From Rickettsia australis str. Phillips (GTDB taxonomy: Bacteria > Pseudomonadota > Alphaproteobacteria > Rickettsiales > Rickettsiaceae): a stretch of 64,000 bases of DNA. Made by a program: the position numbers and the translations under genes. Of this stretch, positions 41,986 to 52,179 are shown piece by piece; position 1 is the first letter of the stretch; every line of letters starts with the position of its first letter. The stretch is from positions 1 through 64,000 of the forward strand of contig NZ_AKVZ01000027.1 in the NCBI RefSeq assembly GCF_000273745.1, written 5' to 3'. The notes under the pieces were generated by a model. It made no database searches. It was not told the DNA's origin and saw nothing but the letters and a program-made list of their open reading frames with translations.

Positions 41986-42473
41986 ATGCCAAATAAAATT
42001 ATATTGTTTCTTACACTAGGTCTTTTTGGTAGCAGCTTGCTTAGCTAATGCCGATAAGCGGTTAAAAGATATTGCACCCTATCTACACCACTTAAAAATC
42101 AAAAGCGTTATGTAATTTATTTACCTACAGAGTCTAATGAAGCAACGCTAAAGTAGAATTACAAGCAACAAAAAATGCAATGAAAGATTGTAATCGTGTT
42201 TGGTTTGGCGGTAAGCTGGAAACAAAAACTTTAGAAGGATGGGGATATAATTATTATATAATCGAGCAAGTTAGCGATCACCCTGCTAGTACAATGATGG
42301 CATGCCCAAACATAAAAGCAACGATGCAACCGGTAAGTATATTTTTAGGCAATGAAACATTTTTAAGACATAATAGCAAACTACCTATCGTAGTATATGC
42401 TCCAAAAGATGTTAAACTATATTACGTTATTTGGCATCAAAATGATATAATCAATTCTGCAAAGGAAGGTTAG
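41986..42473 (+). pseudogene. eco: Decayed ecotin (serine protease inhibitor)
   Basis: The last 97 codons are intact ecotin: [35 protein letters not shown], the inhibitory loop STMMACP with Met at the position of the E. coli P1 residue, and [20 protein letters not shown]. The two Cys that form the E. coli disulfide (DCN and ACP) are both kept. Upstream, the ATG at 41986 opens a signal-like MPNKIILFLTLGLFGSS, but at least three frameshifts separate it from the rest ([35 protein letters not shown]). Ecotin is a periplasmic inhibitor of trypsin-fold proteases. Whether the C-terminal part is still made from the ATG at 42180 is unknown; it would lack a signal peptide. Confidence 0.8.
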
Positions 42474-42527
42474 TATTATAGATATCGTCATTGCAAGTAG
42501 CTGAAGTTGTTATTACATGTCTTCTAT

Positions 42528-42553
42528 GTCATTCCCGCAGAAGCTGGAATGAC
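42528..42553. repeat. Short hairpin repeat of the GTCATTCCCGC type
   Basis: GTCATTCCCGCAGAAGCTGG then AATGAC: inverted ends of eight to nine bases. Followed by a second partial copy (GCGGGAACGACATC). It lies between the ecotin remnant and nfu and could also serve as a bidirectional terminator structure. Confidence 0.5.
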
Positions 42554-42610
42554 ATAGAATGCGGGAACGACATCGAAACTTAAAATCCACTCACTTAGGT
42601 AAGGCCTAAA

Positions 42611-43183
42611 TTACTCAAAATCTTCTTCTACAGCTTCAACTTCTTGTACTTCAGGTACAAAATGTTTAAGCATGGACTCAATACCGTTTTTTAAGGTAAT
42701 TGTGGAACTAGGACATCCAAGGCATGAACCTCGAAGTGCTAATTTAACTACACCGTTTTCAAACCCTTTATATATTATGTCGCCGCCGTCCTGAGCAACA
42801 GATGGTCGCACTCTAGTTTCAATAATCTCTATGATCTGCTTCTCTATTTCTGAAAACACCTCAAGGTTATGATTTACAGTATCTGCTTTGGTACTTTCTT
42901 CAAATACAGGAAAGCCTGAAACAAAATGATCCATAATAATCATTAAAACTTCAGGCTTTATAACTTGCCAATTACCTTCAGCTTGTTTAGTTACCGTTAT
43001 AAAATCACTACCGAAAAATATTGATTTTACATTATTAATATGAAATAGCGATTCTGCAAGTTGGCTTCTGCCTTTAACTTCAGCAAGCTCACTAAAAAAT
43101 ACCGGCTGATCGCTACTTATTTTTTGCCCTGGGAAAAATTTTATTGCATCCGGATTTGGAGTATCTTCAGTTTGAATAAACAT
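42611..43183 (-). CDS. Nfu-type iron-sulfur scaffold/carrier protein
   Basis: Carries Fe-S clusters to target enzymes. It has 190 residues in two domains: an N-terminal Nfu_N domain (MFIQTEDTPNPDAIKFFPGQ, SIFFGSDFITVTK) and a C-terminal NifU-like domain with TRVRPSVAQDGGDIIYKGFE and the cluster-binding CLGC in LRGSCLGCPSSTITL (about residues 152-166). This is the eukaryotic NFU1/alphaproteobacterial type. Single gene between the ecotin remnant and an AmpG-like permease, both in minus direction with the latter. Confidence 0.92.
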   Translation of the reverse strand: MFIQTEDTPNPDAIKFFPGQKISSDQPVFFSELAEVKGRSQLAESLFHINNVKSIFFGSDFITVTKQAEGNWQVIKPEVLMIIMDHFVSGFPVFEESTKADTVNHNLEVFSEIEKQIIEIIETRVRPSVAQDGGDIIYKGFENGVVKLALRGSCLGCPSSTITLKNGIESMLKHFVPEVQEVEAVEEDFE

Positions 43184-43245
43184 AAATAAATCACACTAAT
43201 AAATTTGTTGATTATTATAAAACGACAATTTAAATTATACAATAT

Positions 43246-44490
43246 TTATAGTTTAGGTAAATATTGAATTAATATATAAGCAGGAATAAAACAAAATCCT
43301 GCTATGATAAAAAAATAACTCCATCCAAGATAAGTAGCTGCATAGCCTGAAATACTACCAAACAATATGGTACTAATATAAGCAATAGAAGTAATTAAAG
43401 CAATTTGGGTTATACAATATTTAGCACTACAGCATCTTAATTGATAAGAAAAAAACGGCGATATAGTTAAGCCTTTAGTAAATTCTTGAAAAAAGACCGA
43501 TATATACAAACTTGTAATATCTCGATTATAAAAATAGAGAAATAAAAAAGATAGGCTAGATAAAGCATGATATATTAATGCTCTTTTAAGCAAATAAGAA
43601 TATTCATATTTTCGGCACAAAAACCCGCCTATAAAACCTCCAAGGACTGCAGCACACATACCAAAAGCTTTATATCCAAAAGCTAAATCTTTCTTCGTAT
43701 ACCCGATATCGAGATAAAACATATTTGGCATAATTGAAAGAAAATTATCCTGAAGACGATATAGCAGCATAAAACTAACAATTATTAGCCATTTAGGTTT
43801 CTTGATAAAGTCATAAAAAGCATGCCAAAATCTATAAAAATCATTAATAATTATCTTATTTTTAAATTTAAGTGGATAAATTATAATTAATAGTAATGAC
43901 GGTATACATAAAATTGCCATAGCACGATAAACATCTTGCCAAGATATGATAGTTGATAAATATAACGCTCCTGAACCTGCTATAAGTATACCTATTCTAA
44001 AGCCTGTAGTACAAGCTGCTTCACTTATGCCCCAATTTTTATTTGTAATAAGTAACATCTGTGATGATTGAAGCAACATATCATAAATGGAAGAAAAAAA
44101 TGCCACCGCTACTAAACATAAAGCAAATGGTATAAAATGAGTTTTAGGGTTAAAATTTGTTAGAACATATACACAACAAATACAGCTAACCAAAGCAATA
44201 ATTAAACAATATTTATATCCTCGCTTACTTAAAGGGGCAAAACTTACTTTTTCTAGTAAAGGACCCCATAAAAATTTAAATATATGAATAACATTAACTA
44301 AACTAAAAAGCCCGATAGTAATTTTATCAAAACCGGATTCTCGAAGCCAAAAAGAAAGTGTTGAACTGGTAAGTAAATAAATTAAACCTCCGGGAAAAGA
44401 AATTATTAATATAAAGAAAATATTAGACATATATTGAAATCGTAAAAAATTTAAACTTATGAATTTATCCTCCTTTTTTATATTTGTCAT
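43246..44490 (-). CDS. AmpG-like major facilitator permease
   Basis: Inner-membrane transporter of 414 residues with about twelve hydrophobic segments. Signatures of the AmpG family are [20 protein letters not shown] and [20 protein letters not shown] near the N-terminus, and a later [20 protein letters not shown]. AmpG imports muropeptides in enterobacteria. Rickettsiae have several AmpG paralogues, and their substrates are not known, so I do not give a symbol. Start ATG at 44490; no signal peptide is needed. Confidence 0.85.
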   Translation of the reverse strand: MTNIKKEDKFISLNFLRFQYMSNIFFILIISFPGGLIYLLTSSTLSFWLRESGFDKITIGLFSLVNVIHIFKFLWGPLLEKVSFAPLSKRGYKYCLIIALVSCICCVYVLTNFNPKTHFIPFALCLVAVAFFSSIYDMLLQSSQMLLITNKNWGISEAACTTGFRIGILIAGSGALYLSTIISWQDVYRAMAILCIPSLLLIIIYPLKFKNKIIINDFYRFWHAFYDFIKKPKWLIIVSFMLLYRLQDNFLSIMPNMFYLDIGYTKKDLAFGYKAFGMCAAVLGGFIGGFLCRKYEYSYLLKRALIYHALSSLSFLFLYFYNRDITSLYISVFFQEFTKGLTISPFFSYQLRCCSAKYCITQIALITSIAYISTILFGSISGYAATYLGWSYFFIIAGFCFIPAYILIQYLPKL

Positions 44491-44538
44491 CCCGTGATTT
44501 ATTCAGCGTTATTGCATGGCTCAAGAAAAGTGCTCGGT

Positions 44539-44652
44539 GTCATTCCTGCGCAAGCAGAAACCCATTATAAAGCGAGATAAATTGAGCTTTTAATTTCAAA
44601 AATTTGCTGTATTTATACTTTGTTTTTGGATTTATGCTTTCATAGGAATGAC
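44539..44652. repeat. Palindromic element with GTCATTCC ends, copy 1 (family D)
   Basis: GTCATTCCTGCGCAAGCAGA at the left and TTTCATAGGAATGAC at the right. The middle includes AAAGCGAGATAAATTGAGCT, also seen in the element at 49794. It fills the gap between the AmpG-like gene and the helicase 3' end. Confidence 0.65.
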
Positions 44653-44669
44653 ATCAGACCTTAACCTTA

Positions 44670-45902
44670 CTACGATACTTTCTTTCTTTTATTACCGTAG
44701 ATGTTACTGTCAAAGGTTCTTTTACGGCTATTATCAAAAGAATTAAATTTTTTATCCTCACCGCCGACTCTTTTACCGAATGATCTTTTACGATTATTTT
44801 TATGACCTCTAAACTCACTACGCGGCGTAGATTCTCCTTTATTGACTAGCCGATCAATTGCACGCCATCTAATAATATCATCAGACGAAATAAAAGACAA
44901 GGCATGTCCGGTAGCCCCTGCTCTACCCGTTCTACCTATTCTATGTAAATAATCTTCAGGACACATAGGTAAATCATAATTAATAACATGCTGTGTATGG
45001 GGAATATCAAGCCCACGCGCCGCTACATCGGTTGCTACCATTATTCTATGGTTTAACTTACGAAATGATAAAATTACTCTTTCACGTTGACGTTGACTTA
45101 AATCACCATGTATAGCTTCTGCTTTATGATTTTCATATTTTAACATTTTAGCTAATTGATCGGCAGAGCGTTTAGTCTTCACAAAAATAATTACCGATCC
45201 TTCCATATTACCAAGTTGTTTAGTTAATTCACTAAATTTTTCTTTATCAGAAACATACATTGATTCCTGTTTTATTTCTGCAGCTGCTTTATTGGTAGCA
45301 CCTACTGTAATACGTACCGGATTGTTTAGATATTTTTGAGAAACAGCAATAATATGTTTTGGCATAGTAGCAGAAAACATTAACACTTGTCTTTTTTCCG
45401 GTAAAAATTTATTGATTTCTTCTAACTGTTCTTTCATCCCCATATCAAGCATTCTATCCATTTCGTCAAGTACAGTTATGCCTATGCGATCAATTTTCAA
45501 ACTTCCTCTATTTAAGTGATCGATAATACGCCCTGGCGTACCGATAATCACTTTTGGATTCTTTTTTAATTGCATAAATTGTTTATGCATCGGTTCACCG
45601 CCTATCAAAACTGCACTATTAATTTTATAGGATGTAGTTACTTTATTTAAAGTACTGTGTATTTGTGTTGCTAATTCTCTAGTCGGAACAAGAATTAAAG
45701 CAGTAGTTTTATTTTTAATAAATGAATCAATCAAAGGCAATAAATAAGCAAGAGTTTTTCCTGAACCTGTTTGACTAGAAGCTAGTATGTCCGACCCCGC
45801 CATTGCAACCGGAATCGATTGCTTTTGTATTTCAGTCGGCTCAGTGATATTCATTGTCTCAAGAGCGATAATTAATTCTTCAGATAAATTAAAATTTTTC
45901 AT
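44670..45902 (-). CDS. rhlE: DEAD-box RNA helicase, RhlE type (motif II reads DEMD)
   Basis: ATP-dependent RNA helicase of about 410 residues. Motifs in order: EIQKQSIPVAMAGSD (Q motif), ASQTGSGKT (I), PTRELATQ (Ia), GTPGRI (Ib), DEMD in ITVLDEMDRMLDMG (II), SATMP (III), and in domain 2 VKTKRSADQLA (IV), ATDVAARGLDIP (V) and HRIGRTGRAG (VI). Motif II has Met where the family has Ala; the two acidic residues are kept. The basic tail (SFGKRVGGEDKKFN, RKRTFDSNIYGNKRKKVS) probably binds RNA. I choose the ATG at 45902 over a TTG four codons upstream. Likely roles are ribosome assembly or RNA decay. Confidence 0.9.
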   Translation of the reverse strand: MKNFNLSEELIIALETMNITEPTEIQKQSIPVAMAGSDILASSQTGSGKTLAYLLPLIDSFIKNKTTALILVPTRELATQIHSTLNKVTTSYKINSAVLIGGEPMHKQFMQLKKNPKVIIGTPGRIIDHLNRGSLKIDRIGITVLDEMDRMLDMGMKEQLEEINKFLPEKRQVLMFSATMPKHIIAVSQKYLNNPVRITVGATNKAAAEIKQESMYVSDKEKFSELTKQLGNMEGSVIIFVKTKRSADQLAKMLKYENHKAEAIHGDLSQRQRERVILSFRKLNHRIMVATDVAARGLDIPHTQHVINYDLPMCPEDYLHRIGRTGRAGATGHALSFISSDDIIRWRAIDRLVNKGESTPRSEFRGHKNNRKRSFGKRVGGEDKKFNSFDNSRKRTFDSNIYGNKRKKVS

Positions 45903-46059
45903 TATATAATCCAATATAGTTTTAAATCAAAATATGCACATTATTGATTAGACTACTTACATAACCCATTTCTTAAAGATATATGAGACGCTCTCTCAGC
46001 CTTACATACTTAACTATAGTACGCTTGGGTAGAGTAAAAATCTCTTATTCCTTTTATTA

Positions 46060-46222
46060 AGAGCCTATCTGTAAATAAGTTTTAACCGATAATTAAATTC
46101 TTTTTGGTTGCAAATGATAAGATTTTTTTGAAATATGAATAACTATTTCTACAAAAATCTTATTAATTTTCGCTAAAAAAGCTATTTAATTACTAATTAC
46201 AATTTATTTACAAATAACCTCT
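46060..46222. repeat. Long palindromic element (family C)
   Basis: AGAGCCTATCTGTAAATAAG at the left and, read on the other strand, AGAGGTTATTTGTAAATAAA at the right. The inside (AAATGATAAGATTTTTTTGA, CTACAAAAATCTTATTAATT) aligns over its full length with 33029-33191. Confidence 0.8.
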
Positions 46223-46244
46223 AAGATAAGTTATGCAAGAGGTC
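46223..46244. repeat. Short dispersed repeat, copy 3 (inverted)
   Basis: AAGATAAGTTATGCAAGAGG plus TC, the reverse of the copies at 5009 and 16609. It abuts the palindromic element. Confidence 0.45.
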
Positions 46245-46575
46245 TATTGTATAAAAAATAAGTTATAGTAAATTAAAATAACGACTTATATAATTATCCT
46301 GAATCAAAAAATATGCTTAAGCTAGATTACAAACCAAACTAAATATATAAAACGATAATGAATAATGAAACTATTTTAGAATCTTATTCAAGCCAGAATA
46401 ATATTATTAGATTTAGAGCATTTTCATGCCCTTTAGTAAAAATAATTTATTATACTTAAAATTATATAGGTTATTATAAGACAAAAACAAAATATTTACT
46501 ATTTTGATAAAGATGACTAGGCTACCCTAAATTATAAACAATTTTGGATAGCTGCGTTTGGTATTATAAATACAT

Positions 46576-47192
<617 letters not shown>

Positions 47193-47278
47193 GCCCGCGT
47201 GATGGAATGGTAGACATAACGGACTTAAAATCCGTGGAGCGTAAGCTCTTGCCGGTTCAAGTCCGGCCGCGGGTACCA
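47193..47278 (+). tRNA. tRNA-Leu (anticodon TAA)
   Basis: 86 bases with a long variable arm. It starts GCCCGCGTGATGGAATGGTA and ends GGCCGCGGGTACCA with CCA encoded. Anticodon stem ACGGA/TCCGT encloses CTTAAAA, giving TAA (Leu). The T arm has GGTTCAAGTCC. Confidence 0.95.
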
Positions 47279-47626
47279 TTCACCATTTTTAGGCAAATTC
47301 ACCAATGTATCAAACGGCGAGTGCAGCATAAAATCAAGCTTTTCAGCATTTTTTACTTAACAATACATACGCTTTAATAAATTTTGTTTGTTATTATTGT
47401 GTTTCAGAATTTGTAAAATCAAGTTTAATTGCTTAATTACAAACCTCAAGAACTAATGCATATTTACCTAGTAAATAGGAAAAGCCGTATTTTTGAGTAA
47501 AATAGATTTATTAAAAATATAATTATTACAATTAACAATTATAATTATTGACTGCTTTTAATTACCCCCTATAAATTACTTTTCTCAAAAATTAAACTCT
47601 ATCATTAATATATAAGCTAATTTTAT
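47279..47626. other. Gene-free gap after tRNA-Leu
   Basis: About 350 A+T-rich bases. I see no gene, element copy or clear terminator. Confidence 0.5.
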
Positions 47627-47866
47627 ATGAAAAATAAAGAAGAAGAAATTTTAACCTCTGAGCCTTATATTGATGAAGAGGAAGCAAGGCGATTAAAAGC
47701 TTACAATGCAAGGAAATAGCTTAAGGTAATACTAATAACTCTTGGAATAGTTTTGACTAGTTTGTTAACTTTCTGTTATTTCTTTTTTAATTATGCAGAA
47801 GAAAAAGCAGCAGAGTATAAATTACAGCAAGAAGCAGAAGCACAAAAGTTAGATAAAGCTGAATAA
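47627..47866 (+). pseudogene. Small single-pass membrane protein gene with an in-frame TAG
   Basis: The frame reads MKNKEEEILTSEPYIDEEEA and RRLKAYNARK, then TAG at 47717-47719, and continues without shift as LKVILITLGIVLTSLLTFCY, then FFFNYAEEKAAEYKLQQEAE and AQKLDKAE with a TAA at 47864-47866. As one protein of 79 residues it has an acidic N-terminus, one membrane helix (about residues 32-54) and a helical tail. No family recognised. A C-to-T change (CAG to TAG) would explain the stop. Confidence 0.55.
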
Positions 47867-47896
47867 TGCAAACTTAATAATATCTAACAAGCTCTG

Positions 47897-47931
47897 TAAT
47901 TACTAATTAAAATTTATTTACTGAGAGCCTC
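47897..47931. repeat. Half of a family C element at the rsmA 3' end
   Basis: TAATTACTAATTAAAATTTA and TTTACTGAGAGCCTC match the right end of the elements at 33191 and 46222. The rsmA stop codon lies inside it. Confidence 0.65.
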
Positions 47932-48728
47932 GTAGCAATTCTCAAATAATCTTGAGGGGTAAGATTTTCAGCACGATAATTATCATTGATTTTCAACTGA
48001 GTTAATACTTCATGTATATTAGGTACAAGATTTTTCAGTGATGATTTGATCATTTTTCGCCGTCCTGCAAAAGCAAGTTTTGTTATTTTCTCAACTTTAT
48101 TTATTAGAGCAATAGACGGCGGATTTTTTAAAGGTATTAGTTTAACTATCGCAGAATATACTTTAGGAGGTGGATAGAAAGCAGTCGGTGCTACGTCAAA
48201 GCATTTTTCCACTTTAGCAATTAACTGACATATTACCGATAACCTGCCATATGCTTTAGTTGACGACATAGCACAAATACGTTCTACTACTTCCTTTTGT
48301 AACATTAGCGTCATATCAGTAATTAGCCGTGCTTCTTTCAGCCATCTAATCACTAACTCAGTACCTATATGATACGGTAAATTAGAAATTATAGTTACTT
48401 TATCATAGTCTAAATCAGTTAAATTTATTTTAAGAGCATCTTGTTTAATAATATTGAGATTAGGATAATATTCTTTAATCTCATTAAGAAGCGGGATACA
48501 TCTCTCATCTGTTTCTATAACAGTTAAGAATTCAGGATTTTTCTGCAATATTGACCTAGTTAACCCTCCGGTGCCCGGTCCTATTTCTAGCACCCTGCTA
48601 TTTTCTGCAAGGTTACTCGCACGTACAATTTTATCACATAAACTACTGTCAAAAATAAAATTTTGTCCGTGCTTTTTAAGAGGATTAATTTGATGAGATG
48701 CTACATGTTTTGCAATTGAAGGGAGCAT
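47907..48728 (-). CDS. rsmA: 16S rRNA dimethyladenosine transferase RsmA (KsgA)
   Basis: Methylates two adjacent adenines near the 3' end of 16S rRNA during small-subunit maturation. It has 273 residues. Motifs are [23 protein letters not shown]-binding [22 protein letters not shown] and the catalytic [11 protein letters not shown] (about residues 115-125). The last codons (R-LSVNKF and stop) lie within a palindromic element remnant, so the C-terminus appears to be formed by repeat sequence. It follows surA, and lptD-surA-rsmA matches the conserved gamma/alphaproteobacterial order (there lptD-surA-pdxA-rsmA). Confidence 0.95.
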   Translation of the reverse strand: MLPSIAKHVASHQINPLKKHGQNFIFDSSLCDKIVRASNLAENSRVLEIGPGTGGLTRSILQKNPEFLTVIETDERCIPLLNEIKEYYPNLNIIKQDALKINLTDLDYDKVTIISNLPYHIGTELVIRWLKEARLITDMTLMLQKEVVERICAMSSTKAYGRLSVICQLIAKVEKCFDVAPTAFYPPPKVYSAIVKLIPLKNPPSIALINKVEKITKLAFAGRRKMIKSSLKNLVPNIHEVLTQLKINDNYRAENLTPQDYLRIATRLSVNKF

Positions 48729-48775
48729 GGGGTAATGTTGTTTTAGTAGAAATGGAATTTTGTTATTTTTCCAGT

Positions 48776-48856
48776 GTCATGCCGTGGCTCGACCACGGCA
48801 CCCAAAAAAATCTTATTAATAAAGACTGGACCCCGTTGGTCAAGCCACGGGGTGAC
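48776..48856. repeat. Palindromic element, family B copy 4
   Basis: GTCATGCCGTGGCTCGACCA at the left and GTCAAGCCACGGGGTGAC at the right. It lies between rsmA and surA, just six bases after the surA stop. Confidence 0.75.
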
Positions 48857-48862
48857 AATATA

Positions 48863-49753
48863 CTAAGACGGCAGCATTATTCTTATGGCTGCCTTTTTAC
48901 GCATATTTTCAAACATTTTTTGTGCTTTTTGCGAAATCTTTTTATTAGTTAAAAAATTTACTACATAATTATTTTCATCTTCATTAACATTTAAGATTTT
49001 TTTGCTGCACACTAATATTATTTCAAATTTGTTATTTACTTCAAAAACATTACTTGCTTTATCCAAGCTTAAGTCCTTTACGATAGTTTGTTTTACGCCT
49101 TCTATCTTGCTAAGCTTATCGGTAATCATTTCCATAGTAGCGAAATTATCATAAAGCGATTTTTTAACATCCGCACATTTTTTTAGTCGATTTTTCAAAT
49201 GATTCATCTGCGTAAACGCTTTATTACCACTATCTTTAGATGTAAATACTTGCATTGAAATTTCTACGTCTTTTTGATCGCTAGATAAAATTGCGATATC
49301 TATTTCTTTATTACTTACTTGTACCGATCTTGATAGACTTGATAAAATATTCATTTTAATCAACTCGTATTTAATTTGGGAAATAAAACTATCAGAATTA
49401 ACTGATCTGCTTTTTAGATACTGAAGAAGAGAACCGTGAGGCATGTTATTACGATCTTCAATAGATTTAATAGCGTTGTCTATCTCTTCTTGCGGAATTT
49501 CTCTATCTCCGGCATATTGAAAAAGCAAAGATTCATCAATTAAGCTCTTGATTGCCAAGTCACTCAACTGCTTATCTTGAGCGGGCGTTAAGCTCTCAAT
49601 ATTATTTAGTGTCATAATCATTTTTTTTCTAGCATGGAACTCATTAAGAGTAATAGGTTCATCATTTACGGATGCTACTATATTCGGTAATGATGCTTGT
49701 GCTACATTAAAAGTAAAAAAAACAGTAATGATTATAAGTAGTAATTTTTTCAT
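48863..49753 (-). CDS. surA: SurA-like periplasmic chaperone
   Basis: Periplasmic chaperone for outer-membrane proteins. It has 296 residues. A signal peptide MKKLLLIIITVFFTFNVAQA is clear, followed by the SurA N-terminal domain (IVASVNDEPITLNEFHARKK, DLAIKSLIDESLLFQYAGDR, ISQIKYELIKMNILSSL). I do not see a clear parvulin isomerase domain, and the protein is shorter than the 428 residues of E. coli SurA, so it may be a chaperone without isomerase activity. Position after lptD supports the name. Function inferred from domain and context. Confidence 0.85.
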   Translation of the reverse strand: MKKLLLIIITVFFTFNVAQASLPNIVASVNDEPITLNEFHARKKMIMTLNNIESLTPAQDKQLSDLAIKSLIDESLLFQYAGDREIPQEEIDNAIKSIEDRNNMPHGSLLQYLKSRSVNSDSFISQIKYELIKMNILSSLSRSVQVSNKEIDIAILSSDQKDVEISMQVFTSKDSGNKAFTQMNHLKNRLKKCADVKKSLYDNFATMEMITDKLSKIEGVKQTIVKDLSLDKASNVFEVNNKFEIILVCSKKILNVNEDENNYVVNFLTNKKISQKAQKMFENMRKKAAIRIMLPS

Positions 49754-49793
49754 ATTTTTTCAGACTCACATAACGTAATAATTGGAATTAGAT

Positions 49794-49900
49794 GTCATTA
49801 CCGCGTAGGCGGGAATCTAGTAATTAAAAGATATACACAATACCGAATAAAGCTCGATTTATCTCGCTTTACCCTGGATTCCAGCCTACGCGGTAATGAC
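49794..49900. repeat. Palindromic element with GTCATTAC ends, copy 2 (family D)
   Basis: GTCATTACCGCGTAGGCGGG and, at the right, CCAGCCTACGCGGTAATGAC: almost perfect inverted ends of about 17 bases. The middle has AAAGCTCGATTTATCTCGCT, the reverse of a stretch in 44539-44652. It fills the surA-lptD gap. Confidence 0.8.
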
Positions 49901-49918
49901 ATATGGCACATTTGAAAC

Positions 49919-52060
49919 TCACATATTCAAAACCTTTAAACCAATAGAAATAGTAGGCGAAGAGGTAGTCTTTTTGATTCCTCTACTTCCGTCGGCTAGA
50001 TAATCGGAATAAATCTTTGTAGTAATTCTAACACAATCTTTAGCATATGTCACCCTAATAGTTCGAGTAAGTAAATTTGTAGAACGTCTAGAGAGATCAA
50101 TGCGGGCACCAAAGCCTATAGTCCAATTTTCCGCTAGCTGATAATTTATGTCTCCATAAAATTGTCGTACTCTGTTATTTGAAACCTTTATACTTTCTAC
50201 GGAATAATATTTTTTAAGATTGGTGAGCTGAATAAAACTACCTAGAAAGTTAATCTTATCATAGTTAAAATTTCCTCCCACTTCATCTCTAATAGGTTTA
50301 AAATATCTATCTTTCCGAAAGCTATAAAACACTTCTAAATTATTAGAAAGATTACCTAGAATCTGCCCTACATTTTCCTTATCATCGGCAGGTAAATCTA
50401 TACTATATCTTGTATTACGTGACTGTCCTAAAAATAATGTTAAATAATTTTCTTCTTTAGCAATACTAGTATTTAAGCCGTAACTTAATCTATTACCAAA
50501 ATCATGGCAATCAATACCGCTATAACGATTGGATAAAAAGATATTTTTTTCAGATAATTCATATTTAGCAGGATCAATTATAACAAATTTTTTATCTTTC
50601 TTAGATAGTTTACGTCCCATAGTAAAAGAAACTACCGGTTCAATAAGTAAATTTATCGTTTTTGTTATATTACCTACTAATGGATAACGCCATAAGGTTT
50701 GCAATTCCGGTATATTTCTTTGAAATGATTTACTTTCTCTCGGCTTATCTAAATAAGCCCATCTAACAAGATAAAAATCACCTCTATCTTTTGCTACAAA
50801 ATCAAAAATTTGCCCTGAAGAAGTCAGCACATTATGCATAAAGGATACTTGTAAAGAGGTTCTAGCAACTTGTTTCCCTATTCTTTCTTTGTACATTAAC
50901 GTATTATTTTCAACAACGATATGGCTGTTGTCATTATCATTCAAATTTATCACGTTTTTTGTATTGATTTTCGGTAATACTAACGGATCAGTATACTTAC
51001 TATCATTACTACCTAAGCCTTGAAAACTTAATCCTTCCGCTGAAAAATAATCAGCCTCATGAATTTTATTTAAGAATATTTTAGAAGTTAAATATGAAGC
51101 GTAGTTATTATAATCATTTTTTAAATAAGCTTTATCCGATGTACGTTCTACTCTAAAACCGTAATCATAAACTTTATCAGTACTAATAAAATTGCCACTT
51201 GCTATATAATGATAAGAAGAAACTTTTTTATTTTTTACTATACTTCCGTCTTTTTTTAGAAAATATGGTAATTTACCGTAACTACCTTGAAAATTCATAT
51301 TATCGGTATCATTCAGACGATAACGTGCTTCTAGCTCATAAGTTTGATATTTACTAAAAATCCTTGGAGTGAGAGTAAAATCCATATTAGGTTTTGCACG
51401 TAAATATAGAGGTATACCAAACCCTTTATTTTTGACGTCAGGTACCAATAATCCAGAAGTTGCAGGGGCCTTAGGCGTCGGATGGAAAAAATACGGTAAG
51501 TAAAAAATCGGTACGCCGTATACTTCAAAAAATACGTGTTTATAAACTATTCTATGCTCTTCAGAATGAATATAAGTATCCTTAGCAGCAATTTGCCAAA
51601 TAGGATTTCTATTACAAGTAACATAACAAGGGGTAAATTCGGCATGGTGCAGCTTAAGATTATTTTTATCTATTCTTTCGGCAAGTTTAGCAATTAAAAG
51701 ATTATTATCACCGGAAAGTAAAATGAATTCCGATATGACCCCTTTCTTAAATTTGTTTTTTAAAACTGCTTTATTACCCTCTATTATTCTGTTTTGTTTA
51801 TCCTTAATTCGGATATTACCTTCTGCCCATAAAATATCGTTTTCTATATCATAAAGTAAATTATCTGCCGTTAATAAATACTCATCCGTGATAATTTTTA
51901 TATTACCTTTAGCATATATCAAATCCTGACTTTCGTTATACTCTACGAAGTCGGCTATCATATTGCTTATTTTAATATTTTGACCATTCTTAGAAAAATC
52001 GGCAAAACTTATCAAAGAAAATATTATGATAATAAGCAAACATATTATTCGCAATAGCAT
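49919..52060 (-). CDS. lptD: LPS-assembly protein LptD
   Basis: Outer-membrane beta-barrel that inserts lipopolysaccharide into the outer leaflet together with LptE. It has 713 residues. A signal peptide (MLLRIICLLIIIIFSLISFA) is followed by the LptA-like jellyroll domain (DFVEYNESQDLIYAKGNIKI, LLTADNLLYDIENDILWAEG), then the barrel with PIFYLPYFFHPTPKAPATSG, the family landmark, and long amphipathic strands up to SIGLKVLNM. I see CYVTC with two Cys near residue 145. First gene of lptD-surA-rsmA; divergent from xseA with an element in between. Confidence 0.93.
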   Translation of the reverse strand: MLLRIICLLIIIIFSLISFADFSKNGQNIKISNMIADFVEYNESQDLIYAKGNIKIITDEYLLTADNLLYDIENDILWAEGNIRIKDKQNRIIEGNKAVLKNKFKKGVISEFILLSGDNNLLIAKLAERIDKNNLKLHHAEFTPCYVTCNRNPIWQIAAKDTYIHSEEHRIVYKHVFFEVYGVPIFYLPYFFHPTPKAPATSGLLVPDVKNKGFGIPLYLRAKPNMDFTLTPRIFSKYQTYELEARYRLNDTDNMNFQGSYGKLPYFLKKDGSIVKNKKVSSYHYIASGNFISTDKVYDYGFRVERTSDKAYLKNDYNNYASYLTSKIFLNKIHEADYFSAEGLSFQGLGSNDSKYTDPLVLPKINTKNVINLNDNDNSHIVVENNTLMYKERIGKQVARTSLQVSFMHNVLTSSGQIFDFVAKDRGDFYLVRWAYLDKPRESKSFQRNIPELQTLWRYPLVGNITKTINLLIEPVVSFTMGRKLSKKDKKFVIIDPAKYELSEKNIFLSNRYSGIDCHDFGNRLSYGLNTSIAKEENYLTLFLGQSRNTRYSIDLPADDKENVGQILGNLSNNLEVFYSFRKDRYFKPIRDEVGGNFNYDKINFLGSFIQLTNLKKYYSVESIKVSNNRVRQFYGDINYQLAENWTIGFGARIDLSRRSTNLLTRTIRVTYAKDCVRITTKIYSDYLADGSRGIKKTTSSPTISIGLKVLNM

Positions 52061-52179
52061 TTATATTAACAAATATATTTTAATAGTAAAAATAATAGCA
52101 AGCTATTAGTAATATATCAAATAATAAAAAATTTTGCTTGCGCTTTTGCAGTGCAAGATTATTCTATGGAGAGATATAT

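Larger units (their letters stand above)
45903..46575. other. Intergenic region holding a palindromic element
   Basis: Contains the family C element 46060-46222, the short dispersed repeat directly after it (46223-46244), and about 330 bases of A+T-rich sequence with brief coding-like pieces (PESKNMLKLDYKPN, NNETILESYSSQNNIIRFRA) that I cannot assign. Confidence 0.55.
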
